Assembly (NCBI GenBank): GCA_964480945.1
Contig: CAYZRX010000103.1
Location: forward strand, 1 to 9,946
DNA: 9,946 nt
Origin: VGWB01 sp964480945
GTDB taxonomy: Bacteria; Bacteroidota; Ignavibacteria; UBA10030
Direction of reading: 5' to 3'
This document shows positions 1 to 6,456 of this stretch, piece by piece. The translations under genes and the position numbers were made by a program. Every line of letters begins with the position of its first letter. The first letter of the stretch is position 1. The notes beneath the pieces were generated by a model. The model was given only the letters and a program-made list of their open reading frames with translations, was not told the DNA's origin and searched no databases.

Positions 1-2032
1 CCAATGCGCTGCCGCTGAGGAGAACCAGCACGACGGGTCTTCCAACCGCTGCTACGGCCTGGACGAGCTCTTCCTGCTCCCGCGGCAACCCGATATCGAC
101 CCGATCTCCCCACTTGAAACCCGGGACATCGACGGGCATCTCTTCTCCTTCGAGTCGCGGCGAGAGGCCCATCATCATAACGACTGCGTCGGCCGCTCGA
201 GCTGCTGCGAGTGCCTCTTCTTTGAGGTGCGCATTTGGCTTCGACCAAACAAGCTGCACGCTGGCGTCTGCGCGTCGATCCGAGTATTCAAGCCTGATCC
301 GATGCTGCACTCCCGCTGTCAACTCCACGTACTTCCACTGTATGAATACATCATGCCGGTTGGAGGCTTCAACCAGGAGAGAATCATCCAGGAAGAGCCG
401 AGCACCGCCGAAGGCTCTCACGCCAAGAGCGTACCGGCCTGAGATGGAAGGAAGGATCCTGCCCGTCCACCGGACGCTGAAACTGTCTCTCTTCATGCCG
501 GGAATCGGGGCCTCCTGCCACCAATTGAAATCCACCGTCTCATCAATCCTGGTGAGGAATGGCTCGCCCTCGAGGTCGTGGTTGTTGAAGTAGCACGCCT
601 CCAAGCCATGTACCGACACACCGTTACGATTGCTCGTGAGCAACGCCGCGGGAACCACCTCCAGTGACGGCATGTTCTCTGCGACGTCGCATCCCCTTGC
701 GTAAATCACCTTCGTACCCGACGACACTTTCCGCCTGATGCCTTCCAGAGGCGTAATGGGATCTGAAGGAGTCCCATTGTAGTTGCCCAGCAACACATCG
801 ACATCATCTGCGTTCGGCCCGATGACGGCAATCGTGCGCAGGTCCTTCCGCAGTGGAAGGATCCCACCCTCATTTTTCAGCAAAACGATGGACTTACGCG
901 TTGTCTCAACAGCCAGCTCCCGATGCTCCTTGGAGTCGTTGACGCTCGCGGGGATCGCCGCGTACGGGACGCGTTCCGGAGGATCAAACATTCCGAGCTT
1001 GAAGCGTGCCCGAAAGAGTCGATTCACCGCGAGATCGACGAGTAGCTCACTGACCAAACCCCGCCTGACGGCCACACCGAGGCTATCGTATGTTACTCCG
1101 CAGTTGAGATCGGTCCCGGCGACGAGTGCACGTGCCGCTGCCTCGGGCGCAGCCCGGTCGACCTTGTGGGTTGTGTAGAAATCCATGATCGCCCAGCAGT
1201 CGGAGACAACGTAGCCGTCGAAGCCCCACTCATCTCTCAAAATCCTTTGCAGAAGCTCGCTGCTGCCGCAACACGGCTGGCCACGGAAGCGATTGTAGGC
1301 GCACATGACCGATTGCGCCTTTCCCTCGAAAATCGTCGCACGAAAGGCCGGCAGATACGTCTCGCGCAGGTCACGGTCATCCACGACTGCGTCGAACACG
1401 TGCCGGTCCGGTTCCGGCCCGCTGTGGACATCGAAGTGTTTTGGGGTCGACACTGTCTTGAGGTAGTGTGGATCGTTCCCCTGCATCCCCTTCACGAACT
1501 CAACTCCGAGTCGACCGGTGAGGTACGGATCTTCACCATAGGTTTCCATACCGCGCCCCCAGCGGGGGTCGCGGAAGATATTGATGTTGGGGGACCAGAA
1601 CGTCAGCCCCTCGTAGATCCCACGTCTTCCGTGCTGCACGGCATCATTGTGCTTGGCGCGCGCCTCATCGGAAATAACCGTCGCCACACGAAACATCAGA
1701 TCGGCGTCCCAGGTTGCGGCGAGGCCGATGGCCTGCGGGAACACGGTCGCCCGCCCGGCCCGGGCCACGCCATGGAGCGCTTCGTTCCACCAGTTGTAGG
1801 CAGGAATACCGAGCCGGCCGATGGCAGGAGCATCGTAAACCATCTGACTCACTTTCTCATCGAGCGTCATGCGCGAGACGAGGTCGTCCACGCGCTCATC
1901 AAGCGGAAGGTCCAGGTTTCGGTAGCGAGCTGGCCCCTCTGAAAGAGTTTGCTGCGCAAGAGCGGCGGGGAGCACGCAGAACAGCAGAGATACGAACGCC
2001 ATGAAACGCGCGGGAGGAACCGGGTTTCTCAT
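1..2032 (-). CDS. Secreted GH3 beta-xylosidase/beta-glucosidase with PA14 insertion, C-terminus off the window
   Basis: Glycoside hydrolase family 3 enzyme, expected to release terminal sugars (xylose or glucose) from beta-linked oligosaccharides outside the cytoplasm. The minus frame is open from the ATG at 2032 to the left edge, giving 677 codons. Residues 1-26 are a signal peptide ending ALA before QQ. The barrel domain shows NWWNEALHGVA, FRDPRWGRGMETYGEDP and TPKHFDVHSGPEPDRH. The nucleophile motif is VVSDCWA with Asp278; the Cys after Asp is typical of xylosidase-like GH3 rather than the SDW of many beta-glucosidases. A PA14-like insertion covers about residues 476-596 and starts GLEACYFNNHDLEGEP. 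After it the second domain resumes with GLSPRLEGEEMPVD, whose glutamates are acid/base candidates. Full-length relatives are nearer 870-900 residues, so about 200 are missing. The start is supported by GGAGGT four bases upstream. Family assignment is firm; substrate is inferred. Confidence 0.93.
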   Translation of the reverse strand, partial: MRNPVPPARFMAFVSLLFCVLPAALAQQTLSEGPARYRNLDLPLDERVDDLVSRMTLDEKVSQMVYDAPAIGRLGIPAYNWWNEALHGVARAGRATVFPQAIGLAATWDADLMFRVATVISDEARAKHNDAVQHGRRGIYEGLTFWSPNINIFRDPRWGRGMETYGEDPYLTGRLGVEFVKGMQGNDPHYLKTVSTPKHFDVHSGPEPDRHVFDAVVDDRDLRETYLPAFRATIFEGKAQSVMCAYNRFRGQPCCGSSELLQRILRDEWGFDGYVVSDCWAIMDFYTTHKVDRAAPEAAARALVAGTDLNCGVTYDSLGVAVRRGLVSELLVDLAVNRLFRARFKLGMFDPPERVPYAAIPASVNDSKEHRELAVETTRKSIVLLKNEGGILPLRKDLRTIAVIGPNADDVDVLLGNYNGTPSDPITPLEGIRRKVSSGTKVIYARGCDVAENMPSLEVVPAALLTSNRNGVSVHGLEACYFNNHDLEGEPFLTRIDETVDFNWWQEAPIPGMKRDSFSVRWTGRILPSISGRYALGVRAFGGARLFLDDSLLVEASNRHDVFIQWKYVELTAGVQHRIRLEYSDRRADASVQLVWSKPNAHLKEEALAAARAADAVVMMMGLSPRLEGEEMPVDVPGFKWGDRVDIGLPREQEELVQAVAAVGRPVVLVLLSGSAL

Positions 2033-2036
2033 CGTT

Positions 2037-2042
2037 ACCTCC
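2037..2042 (-). promoter_or_regulatory. Shine-Dalgarno site of the GH3 gene
   Basis: On the minus strand this reads GGAGGT, followed by AACG and the ATG at 2032-2030. It is one of the clearest ribosome binding sites in the window and fixes the GH3 start just before the signal peptide. Confidence 0.8.
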
Positions 2043-2104
2043 AAGGAAGGAAAGATTCTGGTTTGTTCAAGTGTGCGAAGAGCAGCTGGACTCAACTTAC
2101 GGGA

Positions 2105-2133
2105 AATTGAAATTCGTTTCAATTGAGCTCAAT
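2105..2133. promoter_or_regulatory. Overlapping palindrome cluster, probable operator in the GH3/gatE divergent region
   Basis: Two perfect inverted repeats interlock here. The first has arms AATTGAAA (2105-2112) and TTTCAATT (2117-2124) around TTCG. The second is the 12-base palindrome ATTGAGCTCAAT (2122-2133), which shares its first bases with the end of the first. The result is four half-sites, alternating ATTGA and TCAAT, in 29 bases. It lies 73 bases upstream of the GH3 start and about 255 upstream of gatE. Such symmetry in an A/T-rich intergenic stretch suggests a dimeric repressor or activator site, most simply for sugar-dependent control of GH3. A UUCG-loop hairpin in a plus-strand transcript is the alternative. 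No regulator gene is in the window. Confidence 0.55.
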
Positions 2134-2197
2134 CCATTTTTTTCACACAAACATGGAATTCCCGGTCAGCAATCGTGGATTTTGCCATTTTCTTTCG

Positions 2198-2205
2198 TAA
2201 ATTTG
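2198..2205 (+). promoter_or_regulatory. gatE: Bacteroidota-type -7 element candidate upstream of gatE
   Basis: TAAATTTG matches the TAnnTTTG -7 consensus of Bacteroidota primary sigma factor promoters. No TTTG sits 19-21 bases upstream; the nearest, at 2181-2184, is only 13 bases away, so the -33 half is missing or non-standard. If real, it would give a leader of about 175 bases before gatE. The rest of the 355-base stretch from 2033 to 2387 holds the palindromes above and no gene I would support. Confidence 0.3.
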
Positions 2206-2387
2206 AGCCACTCTTGGGGACATAGAAATCCGGCGCTGGCAAAAGGTATTCATTCCACCCTGTCATATCAACGAGAATGCGACATCGCCCGCAGGGAGTT
2301 TGAGCGGGATTCCCTTCGCGGGCGTTTCTGCTTTCCGGAGCCTCATCCCGGGCGTACGTCCGTGGTCTTCCGTGCAAGCACGACCTT

Positions 2388-4304
2388 ATGACGTTTAAGC
2401 CCTTCAATCAAATGACCGAAGGCGACTACGTCGCTATCGGGTTCAAATCCGGACTGGAAATCCACCAACAGCTCCTCACCTCGAAGAAGCTCTTCTGTCG
2501 CTGCCCGGCCGGGCTATACAGCGACTCATTCAACGCCGAGATCCTCCGCCATATGCGTCCCACACTCTCCGAGCTGGGCGAGTACGACGGTACGGCGTTG
2601 ATGGAGTTCAAGACAAAGAAGGAGATCATCTACCAGATCAACCACGCGACGGTTTGCACGTACGAAATGGACGACACGCCTCCCTTCGAGCTCAACGATG
2701 AAGCGCTCGACATTGCTCTGGAGATCGGACTCCTCTATGGCTGTGCGATGGTCGATGAAATACACATCGCGAGGAAACAGTACCTCGATGGGAGCATCCC
2801 TACAGGATTTCAACGGACCACCATCGTCGGCGTGGACGGCGGGATACCATACAAGGGACGAAAGATTGGCATCGTCCAGCTCGGATTGGAAGAGGACGCG
2901 TGCCGCGAAGTCAGCGATGTCGGGCACGTCAGGACCTACCTCACCGACCGGCTGGGCATGCCGCTGATCGAAACGGTGACTGCCCCGGATATGCGCACGC
3001 CTCACGAGGCTGCCGAGGTGGCCGAAATCCTCCGCAAGTTGGTCAGGACTACAGGAAAAGTCCGAACAGGACCGGGAGCTGCGCGGGAGGACGTCAATGT
3101 GAGCATCACGGGCGGTACGCGGATCGAAATCAAGGGGGTCCCCCGCATCCCGAACATTCCGCTTCTGACGTACCACGAAGCCATCCGGCAGCACAACCTC
3201 CTCCGTTTGCGAGACGAGCTGCACCGCCGCGGGATCACCAAGGATACCTTCCAAGCCAAAAGCGAGGAAGTCACCAAGATTCTTCGCAGAACGCGCTACG
3301 AGCCCGTCAGGAACGCCATAGCGGACGGTCTCACCGTCCGTTGCGTGCTTCTGCGCGGATTCAAAGGGCTGCTGCGGTGGGAGACGCAGGCCGAGACCTA
3401 TTTCTCACGGGAGATCTCAGACCGCGTCCGTGTGGTTGCCTGCCTTTCCACCCTTCCGAACATCATCCACTCGGACAGCCCGAGCGAGACCATCGCCTCG
3501 TCCGAATGGCAGATGCTCAAGAAGACTGTCGGGGCGACGGAGGATGACACGATTGTCGTCGTCTGGGGAAATGAACAGGATGCGGCTACGGGCGCATCGG
3601 AGATCATGATCAGGGCTCAAGAAGCCACCATAGGGGTTCCCTCCGAGACGCGGCAAGCCCTTCGGGACGGCACGAACGGGTTCGAGCGGATTCTCCCCGG
3701 GCCGAACCGGATGTATCCGGATACCGACCTCCCGCCGCGCCGGATCACGCGCGAACATCTTGAACGCATCAAAAAGGAAGCTTCCCGTCCTTTCTGGGAG
3801 AATGAACAGTGGTACCGCGAACTCGGGATCCCTCCGGATGTCATTGTGCCTCTCAGTATTTCCCCGTACGCGGGCCTTTTCGAAATCGCCGTCAGGGAGT
3901 GGCATCTGCCGCCGACCCTGACAGCAGTGACGCTCATCCAGCTTCCGAAACGTGTCGCAAAGAAACTCCACCACATCATTCATTTTTCAATCGAAACCAT
4001 GCGCGAGATCCTGCTCGCCCACCGGGATGGGGCTCTCGTCAAGGGAGGGATCCTCCCCGCGCTGACGATGGTCGCCATGACCGGAAAGTTCTCCCGTCAA
4101 TTTCTCCCTCCCATTTGTTCGGACGGGGAGCTCTCCTCAGCAATCGAGCGGTCTGCCGCTGAGCTGAGAAGCCTTCATCTCTTCAAAGCGGAGAAGGAAC
4201 CGGAAGTGCTCATGGGACTTGTTATGGACAGAGTACGTGGACGGATCGATGGAAGCGTGGTGGCCGCAAAGCTCGCCGGCGCTCCGGCGGAGGAACGCTC
4301 GTGA
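2388..4304 (+). CDS. gatE: Glutamyl-tRNA(Gln) amidotransferase subunit E
   Basis: GatE is the tRNA-binding and phosphorylating subunit of GatDE. It activates the glutamate on Glu-tRNA(Gln) with ATP and transfers ammonia from GatD to give Gln-tRNA(Gln) in the cytoplasm. The 638 residues match the family length of about 620-640. Visible are GLEIHQQL (22-29), the metal-site CRC of KLFCRCP (34-40), LGLEEDACREVSDVG (165-179), VTAPDMRTPHEAAEVAEILR (197-216) and EDVNVSITGGTRIEIKGV (234-251). The AspRS-like GAD insertion at about 315-430, which separates GatE from bacterial GatB, is present, then MYPDTDLPP (442-450) and a helical YqeY-like tail (about 480-628). No good Shine-Dalgarno precedes this ATG; Met9 at 2412 is an alternative start closer to the usual N-terminus but also lacks one. 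It overlaps gatD by four bases. No frameshift is seen. Confidence 0.96.
   Translation: MTFKPFNQMTEGDYVAIGFKSGLEIHQQLLTSKKLFCRCPAGLYSDSFNAEILRHMRPTLSELGEYDGTALMEFKTKKEIIYQINHATVCTYEMDDTPPFELNDEALDIALEIGLLYGCAMVDEIHIARKQYLDGSIPTGFQRTTIVGVDGGIPYKGRKIGIVQLGLEEDACREVSDVGHVRTYLTDRLGMPLIETVTAPDMRTPHEAAEVAEILRKLVRTTGKVRTGPGAAREDVNVSITGGTRIEIKGVPRIPNIPLLTYHEAIRQHNLLRLRDELHRRGITKDTFQAKSEEVTKILRRTRYEPVRNAIADGLTVRCVLLRGFKGLLRWETQAETYFSREISDRVRVVACLSTLPNIIHSDSPSETIASSEWQMLKKTVGATEDDTIVVVWGNEQDAATGASEIMIRAQEATIGVPSETRQALRDGTNGFERILPGPNRMYPDTDLPPRRITREHLERIKKEASRPFWENEQWYRELGIPPDVIVPLSISPYAGLFEIAVREWHLPPTLTAVTLIQLPKRVAKKLHHIIHFSIETMREILLAHRDGALVKGGILPALTMVAMTGKFSRQFLPPICSDGELSSAIERSAAELRSLHLFKAEKEPEVLMGLVMDRVRGRIDGSVVAAKLAGAPAEERS
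4289..4293 (+). promoter_or_regulatory. gatD: Shine-Dalgarno site of gatD inside gatE
   Basis: GGAGG followed by a seven-base spacer and the GTG at 4301. It lies within the last codons of gatE and supports the GTG start and coupled translation of the two subunits. Confidence 0.8.
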
Positions 4305-5689
4305 GCGCGAACGATAGCTACAGGGGCTACCGCGGCCGGGCGCTGGAAACGCTCAAGGCTTACGATGCGCAGGTCTGGAGTGATGTGGAGGTCAGAACCG
4401 ACCAGGGATCGTTCACAGGGATCGTGCTCCCCAGATCCGAGACGGCTGACCCTCTCCATATCGTCCTGAAGCTCCGCAGCGGTTACAACATCGGCGTGGC
4501 GGCTGAAAGCGTGCGATCGATCGTCGTCCAGGGCCGAAAGGAAGCGCACTACAAGATTCCGGAAAAGGAATTCCCGTACGACCCGAAGAAGCCGCGGGTC
4601 AAGCTCCTGGGTACCGGCGGGACGATCGCGAGCCGGCTGGACTACCGGACGGGGGCCGTAATCCCGGCGTTCTCGCCCGGAGAGCTGTACGGCTCGGTGC
4701 CGGAACTGGCCGACCTGTGCAACCTTGAAACGGAGAAGCTGTATGGTGTCTTCAGCGAGAACATGGGACCTGAGCAATGGGTCGGCACCGCACAGGCGAT
4801 CGGCCGCGAGATCGAGAAGGGCGTGCAGGGCATCGTCATCGGCCACGGCACCGACACGATGCACCACACCGCCGCGATCCTCTCCTTCATGGTTCAGAAT
4901 TCGCCGGTACCAATCGTGATGGTCGGCTCCCAGCGGTCGAGCGACCGGCCTTCGTCCGATGCTGCGCTGAACCTGATGCACAGTGTGAAGACAGCGGCCG
5001 AGAGCGACATCGCAGAAGTGATGGTCTGCATGTTCGGCCCGACCTCCGACGTCTACGGATTGCTGCACCGGGGAACCCGCGTGCGAAAGATGCATTCGAG
5101 CTACCGCTCGACGTTTCGGACGATCGGCGATGTGCCGATCGCCATGGTCAGCCGCGAGAAGATCACGCCGCTGCGCCAGGACTACAAGCGGCGGCGGACT
5201 GACCGGAATGTGGTCGTCAATACGGCGTTCGAAGAGAAGGTGAGCATCGTGTACTACTACCCCAACATGAAGCCGGATATCATTGACTCCCTCATCGACA
5301 ACGACTACAAGGGGATCGTCATCGCCGGGACCGGGCTCGGCCACGTGAACAAACCGTTGTACCCTTCACTGAAGAGAGCTTACGAGAAGAACATCTCGGT
5401 GTACATGACCGTCCAGACCCTCTGGGGCTACGTCCAGATGTACGTCTACGACACGGGGCGGGATATGATGGAGCTCGGCGTCGTCCCCTCCGCCAACATG
5501 CTCCCCGAGGTGGCCTACATGAAGCTCGGCTGGGCGCTCGGCCAGACGAACGACCCGGCGAAAGTGCGCGAGATCATGCTCACGTCGATCGCCGGTGAGA
5601 TCACCGAGCGGGAGCCGAGCAATGGATACCTGATCTTCCAGGGCGGTGTCCCAGAGGTCGAGGAGTTCATCTCTCGCTATCGGAAGTGA
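4301..5689 (+). CDS. gatD: Glutamyl-tRNA(Gln) amidotransferase subunit D
   Basis: GatD is the L-asparaginase-like subunit of GatDE. It hydrolyses the amide donor (Asn or Gln) to supply ammonia to GatE. The 462 residues comprise an N-terminal GatD domain (about 1-95), a linker, and a type I/II asparaginase fold. The catalytic set is visible by alignment with asparaginases: Thr108 in LLGTGGTIAS, Thr184 and Asp185 in GHGTDTM, and Lys263 in RVRKMHSS. MVGSQRSSDRPSSDAALNLM (207-226) and AGEITEREPSNGYL near the C-terminus are GatD signatures that set it apart from free asparaginases. The GTG start overlaps the gatE stop (GTGA), as expected for a 1:1 complex. I see no clear terminator after the stop; short GC repeats at 5754-5774 have no T-run. 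The gene appears intact and functional. Confidence 0.96.
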   Translation: MSANDSYRGYRGRALETLKAYDAQVWSDVEVRTDQGSFTGIVLPRSETADPLHIVLKLRSGYNIGVAAESVRSIVVQGRKEAHYKIPEKEFPYDPKKPRVKLLGTGGTIASRLDYRTGAVIPAFSPGELYGSVPELADLCNLETEKLYGVFSENMGPEQWVGTAQAIGREIEKGVQGIVIGHGTDTMHHTAAILSFMVQNSPVPIVMVGSQRSSDRPSSDAALNLMHSVKTAAESDIAEVMVCMFGPTSDVYGLLHRGTRVRKMHSSYRSTFRTIGDVPIAMVSREKITPLRQDYKRRRTDRNVVVNTAFEEKVSIVYYYPNMKPDIIDSLIDNDYKGIVIAGTGLGHVNKPLYPSLKRAYEKNISVYMTVQTLWGYVQMYVYDTGRDMMELGVVPSANMLPEVAYMKLGWALGQTNDPAKVREIMLTSIAGEITEREPSNGYLIFQGGVPEVEEFISRYRK

Positions 5690-6085
5690 ATCTCGCGCCG
5701 AATTGGCTCTTACCTCCCAATAGGTCAGCAAATCAGCTGTAAAATCATCATAAGGGCGAGGCCCAGCGTGGCCTGTCTCTCGGACCTCGATTTAGTTAGG
5801 AATTGACACGGATTATTAGTATCTTCTTGTGTCAAATAACAGTACACCGTCTAGTCTCTTTCGGGAGAGATCGTTCGGCACCGGTTGTGCAGGACGATCA
5901 CGCCTTCAAAATCCCCCTCTGGTGAACCGCAGAAACACCTTCCAAGGTGGCAACGCCGTGAATCAGTTGGTGCCCAAGAGCGTAGGCTCGCGGAGCAGTG
6001 AGTGGTTTTCAAGTCCGTATGTTCGGCGTACACCTTGCCCGACGGTTGAGTCGGGTCGTTATCAATAGATGAAAGGACAAGTTCC
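5690..6085 (+). promoter_or_regulatory. Long structured leader/intergenic region upstream of the cold-shock gene
   Basis: No convincing gene lies in these 396 bases. They hold several inverted repeats. TTGACAC (5803-5809) faces GTGTCAA (5829-5835) across 19 bases, and the TTGACA within it could be a -35 but has no good -10. TCTCTT-TCGG-GAGAGA (5855-5870) is a short hairpin with one G-U pair. CACCTT-CC-AAGGTG (5936-5949) is a near-continuous palindrome. CCCGAC-GGTTGA-GTCGGG (6038-6055) is a six-pair GC stem ending 17 bases before the ribosome binding site. TATGTTCG (6019-6026) is one base off a TAnnTTTG -7 element. Cold-shock mRNAs often have long folded 5' leaders that act as thermosensors, which would fit, but the transcription start is unknown. 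Confidence 0.5.
6073..6077 (+). promoter_or_regulatory. Shine-Dalgarno site of the cold-shock gene
   Basis: AAGGA (within GAAAGGAC) lies eight bases before the ATG at 6086. It selects that start, which also gives the standard Csp N-terminus. Confidence 0.75.
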
Positions 6086-6289
6086 ATGGAAAAAGGAACT
6101 GTCAAATGGTTCAACGGAGCCAAGGGTTATGGCTTCATTTCACGTAATGGCGGAGAAGATGTCTTCGTCCATTTCAAGGCGATCACTGGAGACGGGTACA
6201 AAAACCTGAACGAGGGTGATTCGGTGGAGTTCGAAGTCGAAAAGGGTCCCAAGGGACTCACGGCGACGAATGTCTCCGTCGTCCGCTGA
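6086..6289 (+). CDS. CspA-family cold-shock protein (single cold-shock domain)
   Basis: A 67-residue protein that is entirely one cold-shock domain, the usual length of bacterial CspA-type RNA chaperones. It begins MEKGTVKWFNGAKGYGFI; RNP1 is KGYGFI (13-18) and RNP2 is VFVHF (26-30), the aromatic patches that bind single-stranded RNA and DNA. The end, KGLTATNVSVV, is the usual final strand (family members often read GPQAANV). It likely melts mRNA structure in the cytoplasm at low temperature or during fast growth. It stands alone with its own ribosome site, a structured leader and a strong terminator, so it is probably monocistronic. Which Csp paralogue it is (CspA, B, C and so on) cannot be told. 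Confidence 0.96.
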   Translation: MEKGTVKWFNGAKGYGFISRNGGEDVFVHFKAITGDGYKNLNEGDSVEFEVEKGPKGLTATNVSVVR

Positions 6290-6314
6290 AGAGATCATAA
6301 CCTGTATCTCAAAC

Positions 6315-6344
6315 AAAAAACCCTGCCCACAAGGCAGGGTTTTT
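6315..6344. terminator. Bidirectional intrinsic terminator between the cold-shock and serine hydrolase genes
   Basis: CCCTGCC (6321-6327) pairs perfectly with GGCAGGG (6333-6339) around a CACAA loop. A-residues at 6315-6320 precede it and T-residues at 6340-6344 follow. On the plus strand it ends in TTTTT 50 bases after the cold-shock stop. On the minus strand the A-run becomes TTTTTT, so it can also end the convergent serine hydrolase transcript. The 112 bases from 6345 to 6456 hold nothing else I can identify. Confidence 0.93.
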
Positions 6345-6456
6345 CATTTGATAGGGGTCAGATGTGGCGGTTGGACGAGCACCACGCCGGGCGTACGAGA
6401 GGATCGCCATCAGGCTCAAATCGCGATCCCGAATCCATCGGCCGCTCGAATCTGTC

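Noticed and set aside
1166..1942. A 258-codon plus-strand frame opposite the GH3 gene
   Set aside because: It shares codon boundaries with the GH3 frame and has no recognisable domain; GH3 motifs run uninterrupted through the same region.
2071..2391. A 106-codon plus frame and a 92-codon minus frame (2129-2407) in the GH3/gatE gap
   Set aside because: Neither has a ribosome site or recognisable sequence, both run into gatE, and the region has palindromes typical of regulation.
4175..5344. A 389-codon open frame on the minus strand opposite gatD
   Set aside because: It is an antisense shadow of the well-supported gatD; its translation is rich in Arg, Asp and His, shows no family motif, and arises from high-GC codon bias.
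5754..5774. Possible terminator after gatD (GGGC-GAG-GCCC and AGGCC-GGCCT repeats)
   Set aside because: Stems are only four or five pairs, compete with each other and have no following T-run.
5829..6068. A 79-codon plus-strand frame before the cold-shock gene
   Set aside because: It starts with GTG without a ribosome site, resembles no family, and overlaps the inverted repeats of the leader.
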